DNA of 64,000 nt from Strigops habroptila (lineage: Eukaryota; Chordata; Aves; Psittaciformes; Psittacidae): the NCBI RefSeq assembly GCF_004027225.2, contig NC_044282.2:66780225-66844224 (forward strand), written 5' to 3'. The notes under the pieces were generated by a model. That model searched no databases. It worked only from the letters and a program-made list of their open reading frames with translations, and was not told the DNA's origin. Below, piece after piece: positions 1-13,189 of this stretch. Made by a program: the position numbers and the translations under genes. Position 1 is the stretch's first letter. Each line of letters starts with the position of its first letter.

Positions 1-1623
1 TTATAAAGGCTGTAAACCCAAGTGACCGCAGTGACGGAATGTGCTGCTGTGGGGACCCTGTAAATCCCCTGGAAAAAAAAAGAAAAAAAAGAAGAATCTC
101 CACAATGAAATGAAATGAAATATTTATTAAACATGTTGCCAATGTCCCAGGTGGTATGAAGAAGCCTTGTGGTATGCTGAAAGGCTTGATCTTTCTAAGC
201 ATTATGAATGCTGATTTAAATGATTGGGTGAAAGCTGAGGAAGTTATGGCTGAAATTTTGGCTGAAGATGACAGGTCTGGGTTTCAAGTTGCACAAAGCA
301 GTCTGAAGGATTAAGCCAACAAAACCCACTCAAAGATATCCAGTTTCAAAAAGGGTAATCTTCGTATCAGTGATTCACACTCAGACAATGGTGAGGATTC
401 CTCATTCCTCTGACTTTGCCGTATTAATCTTACTTTACAAATACATGCAGTGATTTATATCATGTTTAATTAACTGATTGAGGGCTCCTGTGGTAAAATG
501 GCATCACATTAAGCTCTGTCCTTATGGCAAATGCGAATCACATCTTTAGCCTTGCAAGAACAAAATATCATGGGATTCACTGATGACAGGATGTAGGAAT
601 CGAAATAAGGTCCCTCCTGTTGTTTGAGAATCCAGTAAGGGTGGTTGCCATATGCTCATCATTTCCAAGGGAAAAAAATGACAGGATAGAAGAAAGAACT
701 GCTCTAGTTCTTCCAATATGTTCAAATCTCAGATGAAAATGATTGTACAGCAGTTCTGTACTGAGGCCAAGTTTTACATGAAAGTGCATAGCAAACTTTC
801 AGAAAGCTTATAATGAGAAATCCTTTTAAAGTGATCTTTTTGTATTTAAATAAACTGCTGTGTGAAATGACTCCCTTTTTCAGGGCAAAGAAAAAAAACA
901 ACACAAAACAGAAAAAAGAGAGGAACTAAAAAAAAGAGGCTTCTTTGCCAGCAACATAAGACAACACAAAACTCACTTAGCTTTTGCTATGAAGAGTTAT
1001 TCCCCTCTAGCACTCACAACCTGTTTTTGAAGATAAAAACTACAACTGTTATCATCTGATTGAATTCGATGGTGTACATAATTTGCTGCTACCATTACCA
1101 AGATTAAAAGCCTTGTTTATATTATTAGAAAGTTTCTTAAAATTCAGAAAGCGTTTTATTTTTAAAAGCTGTCTTATTAAAAGGCCACATTTTTTATACT
1201 CACAATGAACCTTACATCCAGTAAATTCTCCAGCAACTGACAAACTGTATTACAAGAGTCACAGTTTGCTCCCAGGAATTCAGGGGATTTTTGCAATTTA
1301 TTCCTACGGCAAAGAGGATAGCGGTGGGATGGGAGAAGCAGGTTTCACATTTTGCAAAGCTTGTTCCTGTTCCTCCCCAGGACCAAGCCTTTGTGAATTT
1401 TATACATGAGAACAGCAGATGGGCAGTCTTTAAAGGCTGGGTGGGTAAAGCATTCAGTGCTGCTGGCTTTGCCACTCTCCCATTTTACACAAGTGCCTTA
1501 GCCATTGGGTTTCAGGCTCGTCCAACACTTCAGGGACACATCAAGTCTCAAGATCTCCTGCTAGCAGGGCTCCACTTTGCATAAACAGTTAAATGCACAG
1601 CAAGCAAACAACTTGAAAGCTTT
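1..1623. other. Intergenic, no gene seen
   Basis: AT-rich sequence with simple repeats at 60-122. Short open frames on both strands (for example 1291-1584) match no family I know. Confidence 0.7.
60..122 (+). repeat. Simple A-rich and (AATGA)n sequence
   Basis: A-rich run with scattered G (about 70-95) followed by CAATGAAATGAAATGAAAT, a short pentamer repeat. Confidence 0.8.
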
Positions 1624-1732
1624 GTGTTCAGGGCACTTGCTTTGTACATCTCACGTTCAAGTCCCTAGGCCTGAACCTTGATTTTCCACATTCCAGGTGA
1701 GTGCCCCAACCGTGCGCTACCTGATACTCCAA
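1624..1732 (+). mobile_element. MIR-like tRNA-derived SINE relic
   Basis: GTTCAGGGCAC, CACGTTCAAGTCCCT, CCTGAACCTTG, CCACATTCCAGGTGAGTGCC and CCAACCGTGCGCTACC follow, in order, the layout of a tRNA-headed SINE widespread in turtles and birds. In that family a head and a nearly inverted second copy of the tRNA-like part face each other. Strongly diverged. A search against amniote SINE consensus sequences would settle the family. Confidence 0.5.
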
Positions 1733-4700
1733 CCTTGCCATCTCCTTCTGGTCTCAACCAGAAATTCCATCCGACGGCTGACAAATCTCTTCTGATGAAA
1801 GTTTCTTTGAAATTGATACCTGCCTGCAAAAAAGTTTCAATTTCCTCAAACCAGCCTTTTCAATCAGAGAAAGAAAAAATTCCCAACCCCTTCTAACCAT
1901 TTCACTGATGGGTAGAATTGAGCCACTTGTGCGGCTGGGCAACGCTCACCTCGGCTGGCACATTTGACAGCCCAGCCGAAAGCAAGGGGCGACGTTTTTG
2001 CCCACCAACACCTGGGCAAGCCATCATTGCTCCAAAATGTGCTGCAGAGATGGCTTTGTAATGCCGCGCCTCTGTGCCCCCTCTTCGTCCTTTATCAGGA
2101 GTCAATATGCTTCACTGCTGCTAGAAACATTAGTATGGTTTTGTGATTAGAAAGGTTATATACGCTTTGCAGCCAGCCACTTCATCCTGCCCCTGTTCAG
2201 AGCCCTTAAAACTGAGGAGAAACAGGGTAACTATTTGCCCTTTGCGACGTACAGAAACTCCGACTCTCATCATATATCTTTTTAATATTGCATCATGAAG
2301 CAACTCCCTCCTTCCTTCTCACTGCCCCCATTACTACATTTGATGCTTTAAAAACTTTTGAAATTGTTTTCCAAATGTGAAGTACTAACAGGATATCGAA
2401 ACCAGCTTGGTTTGTACTTACTTGGGAGGATAACTGCTATCACAATAGCTGCAAGTAAATGTATACCATATCGTACCTTCTGTTAACAATTTTGAAACAT
2501 GCAGTGATTTTAACACCTGTGCCATTAGCCCATGATAATTTGTGATAATTTCTAAAGTTCTGAAATACATTTTTAAATTTAAAAGGTCATTTTTAAGGTA
2601 TTTTTAAATATACAGGAATTCAACATAATTCCTAATTACTTCCCGTTACATAAAAAGCACGTGTTTGAATATTCTAGTAATTCTAACCTAGTGCTAGAAG
2701 CAATTCAAAACTGATTGCACGTAGAAGAGCATTCTGATTCTGAACAAACAGATTTTAAGAGGCAGATATATCTGTTTTAATAGTCTGAGATTACTTTTAC
2801 ATTGTATAAAAAATCAACTACTATTTTACATTTTGCAGTTTTAAAAGGCATTTTAGAAGTTTAAGAAACATATATATGTAACAGAAAATATCCTGAGCAA
2901 TATATACTTAACTACTTTTGGCTTTTTTTTGCTTAAAATTTACTCTTAACAGATATTAACTATTTTGGGGGGTAGACTGCATTTTCCTCCAAAAATAGTT
3001 TGCATTTGAATTTCTTAATATTTAGAGAGGAGCTTCCAGCTTTCAGTGTAACAGTACCTTAAAATATGTGAAGGTCAAAGTAAACCTTCATTTTAAATAT
3101 TTCAAATTGTTATAGCTACTGCTTTGAGATAATATGACATTTACAGTAATTGCTGAAATTCCAATTACTTTCAGTAAAAGCTGCTTCTTTTGCAAGTTGT
3201 TAAAAAATATAAAGGTGCATTGGATATTGCATTGCTGGAGATAGAGTCTGCAAGTAAAGGCAATTAAATGTGAGTTTGACTATACACAATGTACTGGACC
3301 AACATTAAAAAGACTTCTCCGTGTTTGACTGTTTACCAGTTTTGTCTTTAAATAATAGTCTTCTTTTGGCATGTAATGTATATCTGCTTGCACTAAACAT
3401 AATTTATGAATATTTTAACACATGTGTACTCAGTGGGGTGTATTATCATACTGATATAAATAGAATTAATGAGCAGTCAACCTGCCACATGTCATGACAT
3501 ATGACAGGGCAGCCAGAGCATGGGAATAATTCTTTCTGTTTCATATTAAAGCTTCTTTTCCCAGTTGAATTTTTGTTCCCAGATGCCAACAGACCTAATT
3601 TTCTAAGGACCATTTACAAAAATAGTAAGAAATGACAAACCTGGACTAATTTATCTTGGGTCACTTCAAAGAATGTTTATTTTTATACCATTTCAAATGC
3701 ATAAATAAACACATTAAAGGAAGTGGCTTTTTTTCAGTTAAATTTTAGGGGGTTCACAATGAGGGATTTGATATCTGCTTCAACTGGCATTCCTAGCAAG
3801 CAGACATCATATTTGTTGGTGATTTTGAATTTGTTTCCATGTCATGTTATCTATTCTTTCTGTTAAGGGACTAGAATATATCAACTATCTAAATACAAAG
3901 ATGACATGTACCAGGTAAATAGTTATTTCAATGCAGCAAGAAATACAGATGCAGATAGGTAATATCCTTTTAAGCAATGATTCTTACCAGTTTCAAAGGC
4001 TGGGTAACAATCTGCTAACCATGACTAATAAGATTTATTTTAATAAAGAGATAGTGTAAGTTGACAGAACATGCAGAATACGAGGCTGGGCCACATTCCC
4101 TGTTTGGCACTTTGTTTTAAAAGAGAAAATGGAACTGTAATAACAATCCTGTTTATAAAAGGCTGTTTGGTCAGTTCAAGGCCACTAAATTGGTCATAAT
4201 AAAATTAACAAATTAACAAGGGTCACAATTAGCAAAACTTAGCAAATGAGTATCAATCAGATTTCCCAGCTAATGTCTAATTAAAGATCCCTGACTTGAA
4301 AAGTTTTCTTTTCAGCAAAGCATACTGCAAACGTTCTTTGATACTGCAGTGCTGGGCAACTGGAAACAGGGAGGGAGATATAGCTGCTTTTTCTCCTTTT
4401 TGGTTTGAAATCACTTTTTAAAAAACTATTTTCCTGCTCATGAATCTTTGAAACCATGACTCATTCTCTGTCATTAGCCAGACAGTTTCCTAAAGATGGA
4501 TCTCGTTCAGGTTTGAAGACTTGAAAGGAGTAAAAGTGACTTATCTTGTGCTCCTAATTATATTAAGGGACAAGGAGACCCTACAAGTTCTTGTGCCTGA
4601 TGATCTTCACGGCAGGGCAGTAGCACCTCTCTTGGGAAATCTAGCTCTGTCACACTCAAAGAAAAGGGGCACCATCTAGTGCTTTTTTGGAGGAAAAGCT

Positions 4701-6320
4701 GCTAATACTAGTAGGGGTGTAGCGGGGGGGAGGAACAGACGAGGGGGAGGGAGAAGAAATGACACTCCATTTTTATCAAAAGACAAAAGAAAACCTGTTG
4801 GCCTGTTTCATCTTCCATTTTGAGGCACTGCAGTATTTAGCTCCAGGCTGTAAGTAAAAATTGTCAGCTTTCACAAGGTGGAAGGAAGGAGTCCCAACAG
4901 CTAAAATAATATATCCAATTTACAATGGATGGGGGGCTGGTGTACAGACATTATTTTGCTTAATAGGTATTTCTTCTGCCTATTAATACACTTAAACATT
5001 TCCCTATCAGCCCTTTTCATTATACATTCTCTCTTTTATTAACCTAAAAGAAATCCTTCTAAAGTCATTTTCATTTCATTGGAGACTACACTGTGGTGTT
5101 AATGTTCCTAGAAATGTTCTTACAAATACTCTGTCCAGAGTTCATCCAACATAACAAAGAGATTCTATGAAAAATGATTTGTAACATAAAATCCTTTACA
5201 GTGCAGTAAGATCAAGTTAACCACTGATGCTGCTAGGAAAGAGCTTGGGAAGTTTTATCTGATTGGCAAAATAGGTTCATATCTGAGTCCAGAGAAAGAG
5301 TGCCCTTTGATAAAATTTCACAGCACTAAAGTCTGATTATCTGAATGACTTTTGAAACCTCACTGAAAACAGCCTGGGGGGGGAAATACTTTTCTGCTGT
5401 AAATTTGGGAACAGATGATTTTCTAAGAACTATGAAATAGTAGCTCAGTATTGTTTAACTTACTGATACTATGCATTGAGAGAAATTGTATTAGTCAAAC
5501 TAGGAAATCACTGTTTCAAAGGTACACCTGCTCTTTGGGAGCCCCAGGTTGGAGATGTTTGTTGTGAACCACAGGGGTGCCTTTCATGACACCCAGAACA
5601 ACCACAGCTCTACACAGCATCAGAGCACAGGACATGCTGAAAATTCAAACGTGCTGATGTCCTGACCGGAGCCTCTGAAGATAAAACAGTTAAGATCAGC
5701 ACTCATTTTTTAACTTCTGGGCCATAATCTTGGATTCCCTGGGCACTCCAAGCTCGCAGTCTACTGTGTTGTGGTAACAAGGGAATGCCAGACCGTGTGT
5801 AAGACTAAATAAACAAGAAATATTTCTACTAGAATAGTGCTGAGCGAAGCAAATATGTGGCTTGATGAGTAACTCTCAGAGGGAAGCCTATCCCAGGAAA
5901 CAAAAACAAAAATAGATTTTATGTTCCTAGAGAGTTTTTCTTATGAAACTGATCACGCCTGTAGGGAAACCAAAAAAAAAAAAGCAGGTGTAGAGCTAAG
6001 GGACTTGACTAAGAACAGGTAAGCTGGGAGCAAAAATCAGTAAAAATGTCAGATTCCTAAATCCTAAACAGGGCCAGAAACAACATGCAGGTCCTGGCAA
6101 TCATTCAGAAGTGCTCTGGTCTAGAGGTCTGACCACAAGCTGGGGAACCATACCTTGCCCTGCAGCCTTCAGATTTTACCATGTCAGCTCAGGGCCTGCA
6201 CCACGCATACACTGAGCATCCTTGTTTTCTAGTGAAATCAGGAGCTCAGCACTTCTGCTGTTTGGACCATGGGCTCAAGTTGCCTCATTTTAGCCACCCG
6301 TATTGTCAAATGTCACTATT
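1733..6320. other. Intergenic, AT-rich, few repeats; possible conserved non-coding DNA
   Basis: No open frame above 60 codons at 2150-6320. TAATTA/ATTAA-type words are frequent at 2500-4300, and transposon sequence is not recognised. This suggests regulatory or simply unconstrained unique DNA. Confidence 0.6.
3489..3507. promoter_or_regulatory. Candidate TALE-homeodomain site cluster
   Basis: ATGTCATGACAT (3489-3500) is a perfect 12-base palindrome made of two inverted TGACA half-sites, and ATGACAG follows at once. TGACAG is the MEIS/PREP core. It lies in an AT-rich, non-repetitive stretch. Function is inferred only from motif density and the expected location beside MEIS1. Confidence 0.3.
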
Positions 6321-6430
6321 TTACCCCTTTGTGCCTCAGTTTCCACATCCGTAAAACCTGATAGCTAGGCTTACCTTGCATGGGTGTCACGAAGATTATT
6401 TCAATTCTCTAAAGAACTGTGAAAAGGAGA
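6321..6430 (+). mobile_element. MIR-type SINE relic (central and tail part)
   Basis: TTACCCCTTTGTGCCTCAGT, TTCCACATCCGTAAAA, a TTACCTTGCATGGGTGTCAC segment, GAAGATTATTTCAATTCT and AAAGAACTGTGAAAAGG line up in order with the core and 3' end of MIR (CTCAGTTTCC...CATCTGTAAAATGGG...GTGAGGATTAAATGA...AAAGCGCTTTGAG). It is an ancient CORE-SINE remnant; such copies sometimes serve as enhancers. Confidence 0.7.
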
Positions 6431-8865
6431 AGCAAAACAAACTGAATTTACGTATTATTTGTCATTTTTTATCCCATAAAATGGAAGTCAGGTGCAGCCC
6501 AGACTGTGAACTATAAGAAAATGTTCACGGCCTTCCCTATGGCTCTGATGCCAAAACTGCCAGTGAATTCAGCACGGCTTTGGAGGAAGAAGGCAGCTTT
6601 CCCCCCTGCTGACCTGGCAACCCTCAGGGTTAAGTGGTAAGTTAATGTCTTAAATAACCACAACCTCTACTAACTGATTATTCTACAGATTTCCATTATA
6701 TTCTTTAACTGAACTATCAGTGCAGTTTACTGTGTATTTCTGATGATTAAAAAAATCCCACTTTAAACAGAAGAATCCCTGGAACGGGAACTTACTCTAC
6801 TGGGTAGAAATAAAGTTCCCAATAAAGCGTCTCTTTGTAGGTTTTCCTTGGTGCAGAATGAACCTCTAATCTAACCTAATGATTTCAGGCAGACGCAATC
6901 TTGCCTTGACAGGTATCACATCTTCTAGAATTGATTAGACGAGCCCATTAGAAAAGTCTACATCAGTTTCTTTCTAAACTTGAAGAATAATGCAACACTT
7001 ATCAAATCCCCTTTTAACAAAACAGCCACTTGTCTCCCATGCTGGGTACCTTCACAAACTCTTAATGTATCTCCAACTTCCTTATCTGAAGCTTTCCTTC
7101 TCTTGCTGTAGGTGTGCTATTTTTCTCTGGTCTTTGCAGTCTCACTTTCCTGAATGCTATAGTTCAGTGAAACCCTCTGGTAATGACAGCACTGAAGTGA
7201 TAATGTACTTTCCCAATTTCCCGTTAATAGTCACACTTGATCCAGCAGCGGGTGCCAGCTCACTGGCAGAAGGATGCTTTAATATTTTCTAGAGGTAAAA
7301 GGACCTGTTCAATTTACAGCCTTGACTAACTCAGCAGTTTTGCTCTGTCTTGGCATGGAAATTAATGTTTTAGTTGAAACAAAGAAAAAAGAAATCCCCC
7401 TTAGTTTGCTCAGTTTCATGCCAAAGAAACAAAGTATGATTGCTTTTTTCTCCCTGAGGTAATGTGTGAAAACTGCATAATGCAATGAAGGAGTTAAAAT
7501 AACTGAGGAGAAGGAGGAAAAAGAGAAGAGGGTGAACAGCAGTGTTAAAAAGGAAAGCAGTTTGTTTTTCTATTTTAATAAGAGACACATAATCACAGAC
7601 CATCCAACAATACGTGTATCCTTGCTGAAGAGCTGCTGATATTCTACATTAACCTTTGATAGCGAGAAGTGTATTACCCCTACTGTTTTCCACAATAAAT
7701 TATGTTATATCTGGCATCCAAAGCGCTAGGAAGTGTTCAGCCAGCTGGAAGCACCAGATTGGCCCAACATCCCTAACATTCAGATTATAAATAAAGGGTA
7801 CCTCATACTGCTAGTATAACAAAAACAAGCAATGCGGAGGAAGGGCAACTTCCCCCCTACCCACAGAAGCAAAGGGCATCATTCAGGGAATGGCAGAACA
7901 GGAATTCAAGAGGGCAGGGTTTCCGCAGCAAGATGCATCCCCAGCATGCCAAACCGCCGGCAAATGCAGGACTTCAGGCAGAGAAATGAGACTTCTCCAG
8001 TTACACCTTTAGTGAGGATTTGCACATAGAAAAAAGCCAAGGGGAAGTGTATCTGGCCCTGCTCTTCCTAGATGGTGTAACCACACAAACACATGCTCAC
8101 ACATACACATATCTTCCCACTCTTCAGGCAGCATTGCCTGCTCTTTTCCAGCCGTGAAAGTAATTAGTTCAGCCAAAACCTCAGTTTCAGAGGATGTGGT
8201 CAGATGTGCCATGGTGCAGGCTTCTCCCACACCCTCCAATCAAAGGACATTATGGCTAAAAGTACGTAATGGCACTGTGACAAAAGTGGAGGAAAACCCT
8301 GTGTGTTATGATCTGGAAGGTAAAGATATCAAATAGGAAGAAAACAAAAGACAGCCCCAAGACTCAAAACCCAATGGCTGAAATGGACTTTTCAAAAATT
8401 TTCCATTGGGTCCTACTCTTGTCAAGGAAACCACTTCATCAGCTTGAGTGGGAGCACAACTGAACCAGTGCTGAGAGCTGCTAAACCAACTCTACTGCTG
8501 GAAAAATTAACCTCATCTATTTATTTTAAGGGCTAGACTATGGTGGTCCCTAGTGAGGATGTAATGGGAAGTCGGATACAAGGAGCTGTTCTCCTCACCA
8601 CTCCTTTTTGGTAGGGGCTGGGCACAGCTGCAGTCCTTGTGCTCTCCTGAGGGCAAAAATTAGCCCCAAATTGGTATATTCCATCTTCATTACTCCAGCT
8701 ATTATATAAACATGGCTATATGCTTGCTTACTTAAGCTGAAAAATGGAAAAGAGGAACTAAAATTAAGGTTAATAGAGCTGGACAGAGAATTTCTCATTT
8801 AGCTTGCCCTCATCATAGCTGCTTCCCCCTTCTGCCTTGTATAGACGCATTCCCCCACAATAACA

Positions 8866-8934
8866 CTGTTTTTCTCTTTTCCTCTCTTCTTCTTTCCTTT
8901 CTATTTTTCCTTCCCTGGTGCCTTCTTCCATCTC
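8866..8934 (+). repeat. Polypyrimidine tract
   Basis: About 65 bases almost entirely C and T (TTTTTCTCTTTTCCTCTCTT and onward to CCTTCTTCC). Such tracts can form triplex DNA or be microsatellite relics; no splice context is visible. Confidence 0.75.
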
Positions 8935-10208
8935 ACTGTTGATGCTGTTGTGGCTGTTTAACTTTGTGCATTGAACATGCAGCTTGAGATTTCTGAAAGA
9001 AGACAGGAGCTCTCCCTCTCTGGTCTATAACACTGTGGGTAAGGGGCCGGAAGAATTGTACTAACAATAAAATTCATGAAATTTTCAGCATCCTGACATC
9101 CACTTCAGCTTCTGTGACAGCATGTCACAGAAAAGAGCCTGAAACTGGGCAAAGAAACAATGCATGGCCAGCAAGATGTCCTTCATGTCTACCCATCTCT
9201 CTCTCTACAGTTGGTCTGTGCCACATTCTGCAAATTTTCATTTAATTCTCCTTTAGGCAACTGAGGTGCTGCCTAGAAAGCCTCCAATCTGTTGGGTTTT
9301 GCAGGCCTGAGAGGGTTGCTGAGGTGAAACATATGCCACAGAGTAGATCAGATGCCCTGATTTATTTCAGGAACATATAAGTATTTGTGCTTCCCAGAGG
9401 GGCAGAGGTGAGTCCTCCTTCCTTTTGAATGGAAGAATCACAAGTTTGCCACTGCCTGTACATCACAGGTGCATACTCTTTCTTGTAGGAGCTGATGTTT
9501 CCCACTCGAGATGGTTCGTTCAGATCCAACTGTTGTCCCCAAACAGATTGTTTGGAATTTTTTAAAGAAATCATGCTCCATCCAAAGAAACAGCACAGAT
9601 CTACTGTTTTTCTCTATGATTCATTACCTTGGTTTGAGATTTTTGGAAGAAAATGAAGACCCAGACAGAAAGATTTAAAGAAAATGAGGCAGATCTGCCG
9701 CACTGCTTCCATGCTTTCTTTTCACTGTCAGGGACAACAAACTGCACAGCTTGTTTAAGGATTCTGGATAGTGTAGTCCCAGCAGACATTTCCTGTACTA
9801 AGATGTACTCTCATTAGAGTTACCAAAAGCGAGTATTCAAAACATTACTTATCTGCACATAATCACTATATCACACCATGTATCCTTTATTTTAATTCCT
9901 ACTTGCTTGCTAATTACCCACCACACTCAAGGTCTCACAACTGCTCTCCTTTCAGCAGCTTTGTTTGCAAAGTGTCTGGCAATAATCTCCCAGCAGTGTA
10001 TTATCATGCCCTTTTCATCACACTATTTAATCAATAGGGTAATGACCTCATATAAGCTAGTTCCAGGACCTAGCCATGCCATGCTAAATAAATGAAACAA
10101 ACAAAACTGTGGGCTACATGCCTTCAGTTTTACAAACCTGGATGAACCATTTCTGCATTAAAATCTATTATAATATATAGAAATTGCAAATTCTTCACAT
10201 CTCTTGCC

Positions 10209-10228
10209 AGGAAAAAAAAAAAAAAAAG
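10209..10228 (+). repeat. Poly(A) run
   Basis: Sixteen or more consecutive A after CTTGCCAGG. No retroposed sequence is recognised upstream, so it may be a plain homopolymer. Confidence 0.8.
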
Positions 10229-12786
10229 ATTCTACAGTACTGTGGGGAAATGGCTGGTTTCTTTAAACAGACATAATTGTAAAACATGCATGTTCTTGGT
10301 CAAGTGTTCATAGGAAGATTTATCCGGATAACACTGGAAACAACCCTTTCCCCCAGTACATCACGTCATCACTTAAAGAGGACTGAATGGTGACCATCAC
10401 AGCTAATGGGATGAAATCACATGCAGCACGCTTCCACACCAGAGGTTGGAATGAACCTTCTTTTCAAAAGGATTGCTGTTCTAGTGAGCAGAAGGAAAGC
10501 AGCTTCTCTCCACTTCCTGAGCTGTAAACTTACGAAGTGTGGTTCGCTTTGATTTTGCATCCCATGGCTGGATTATACTCCAGCTAATAAAGTACATGTG
10601 AGAAGTGTTCAGTAATGTGTGAACTCTGGAGCATATGCGGCATCACTCTAGAGTGGCAATTCTCTTGTCCAGAAGAATGGGGGTGATAAATTCGGTCTGT
10701 CTGCTCTTCTTAACCACCACTCTCCGTAATACTAGTGGGAATTTAATTTCAGAATTTTGTTGTAACTGGACAACAGAAAGAGAGCAACACAACTGACCAG
10801 CTGGCACACAGAGTGACTGCCTCTCTCTTGTATTCTTGGGGAAAACAGAGGAAAATATCCACAACAGCATGGAGGTTTCATCCCACACAACCTCTGACAG
10901 AATGATTAGGGCAGAAAATAAGCTGTCTTCGTGACACCAGCACAGCTGGGGAAGGGTAGTGCAGGGACATCTAAAAAGAGCACTGCGTATGCGCTAGAAG
11001 GAGCATAAACCACACAGTCTTGTGATACCATGGCAGCATCACCATGTGCTGCTTTCACACGAATGGAGATCCCCCCCAGGAACAAAGAAAAAGAAAATTA
11101 ATAGGTTTTAATCCTGTTTTATACTAGATATTAACTGAAGCTAGAAATATTAACCTATTTCTACTGATACACCTTGAGAGGAATTTTTACTGGAAATTTT
11201 TCACTGCACCAATGCCACTTAGGTTCTTTTGGCACCTTTCTTTTAGGTGTGTTATGAAAATGACAATGTGCCAGTCATCCAAGCTGTCGGCACCAGCTAA
11301 AATCTGTTCTGAGGCAGGGTAATTTACACTTGGATGAACACCTCCCAAGAAGTAATCACATAAATACCTTCACGTTGAGATGCAACTCATTACTGGTTAG
11401 GTAACTCCTATAATGAGCGTAAGTGTGATCTGTCGCAAAGATCTGAAATGCCTTCAGTGCAAATATTCTGTTAAGATGATATAGGAGATGTTGGAGTGCT
11501 AACTATATAGTGTGCCTGTAAAGCACTTGCTGCATTACGAGATACTAGTTTTGGACTTTAAAAAACGCATTTTGGAAAATATTCTCTCAAAACATCCCAT
11601 ATAACACTAGCCTAGCAAAGTAGTAACTTAAAAACCCCAACACTCCCCGTCCCATAATGAACTGAACTCTCCAACTAGCGCATCTGATGGTCTGGCCACT
11701 GCAAAACTACTACCTGTACTTCTAATGCAGAGGCAGAGACAGCAGAGAACAGCAAAAAATGAAGTGATAAGACTAAGAAAAGAGAAGACATTAAACTACA
11801 GACATCTCCAACTGAGGTGAACTAACCTCCAGCAGTGGAATGGTCACACTCGACATTAACTGCTTCCCTGATATTTATTAGGACTCAGAATTAGTCAGCA
11901 TAAAATATCATTGTCAGGTAACACTATCTTGCCTTCCCAGCTAAATCTGTCCTTGGATTACCCAGGAAGAAGGACGTATCATTGAATTATTTCTCTAATC
12001 TGTCTTTACAGAAAATAAATGATTCCTGTAACTGGTGACATTGCATTCCAGCATAAGTTAGGTACAAGAAACTCTTATGCATCTTGTGAAAGGATCCCCA
12101 ACTACACTGGCAACACATCCCTCCAACTGATGAACAGGGGTGGCTGAAGTGACATATGAGACCTCCTGTCTTTTGGGGTGCTACTTAAAATCTAGCAGAA
12201 GGATGAAGCTGGACAAGATGGCAATGACTTGCCTTTACAGTTCGCCACTTTGATACCAAGTAGCTTAACATATTCTAAGAAACGCCACCAGTAGTTTTCT
12301 AGTTAAATGTTGACTTGAATGAACTCTCTTGCCAGAATGTCTCTTGCCTGTCAGGTAGACTTTCAAGCTTTTGGGAAGTTTCCTTGGTCAGGAAAACACC
12401 ATTGTGTACATTTTCTCCTATCGCTTTTGTTCTGCAGACATCCCTCTTAGTTGGAGGCAGAAATCCTTATTCCAGAGCACTCTCCTCACGCAATATTACA
12501 TCAAAAAAGAAAAAAAAATTGCTTTTCAACTCTTACCATATATGCAGTACAAGGTCATAGCTTTCCCTTCAGCCCTGTTAGCCTCTCTGCAGTCAGAGGG
12601 CAATGGTATGCTGTGGTCTCCCTGTTTACTTCTGGATGCCTCTTTTATAGAGAAAAAGGAACGAGGAAGAAGAACATAAATGTGGTAAGTTTTCCTGAGA
12701 TATTAAAAAGAAGTATTTTAAAACATGTGAGTTTGGAAAAAGAAACACACAATCTAATATATCTATGAAAATTTTCACTTCAAGTC

Positions 12787-12832
12787 CTAAAAAAACCCCA
12801 AACCAAAACCCAAAACCAAAACAAACCAAAAA
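12787..12832 (+). repeat. (CCAAAA)n-like low-complexity tract
   Basis: CCTAAAAAAACCCCAAACCA and following C/A-only sequence of about 45 bases, resembling an imperfect CCAAAA microsatellite. Confidence 0.8.
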
Positions 12833-13189
12833 GTCCACTACCTCACCCTCCACTGGGAAGATTGCAGGACTTAACCACATGGGCAGGCTGCATGGTAAAG
12901 ACTTCTGAAGATCTTCTAAGAGAAAGCTCTAAGCTATCCTGACTGATGACTACTGCTGACTGATCAAGGAGTGCAGGAGCACCTCAGAGAAAAGTCTACC
13001 TGATGTAGATGGGGGAAGGGGAAACAAATGAAAAAATCTAAGACATCAGAGCCTCAGATTTTTCACAATTTGGACGTGTGTCAATATTAAAGTGGAAAAA
13101 GCAGGAATTTGATAAAAAGATCTGATAGAAAGCAAAAGAGGCATATAAGTGATAACTAACTTGATAAGGAACTAAAAGGGATAATCTAA

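Larger units (their letters stand above)
6431..13189. other. Intergenic, no gene seen
   Basis: Only short unsupported frames. Contains the tracts listed at 8866, 10209 and 12787. No exon pair with splice signals and protein similarity was found. Confidence 0.65.

Noticed and set aside
1291..1584. 97-codon open frame
   Set aside because: No recognised family and overlapping frames on the other strand; length is within chance for 64 kb.
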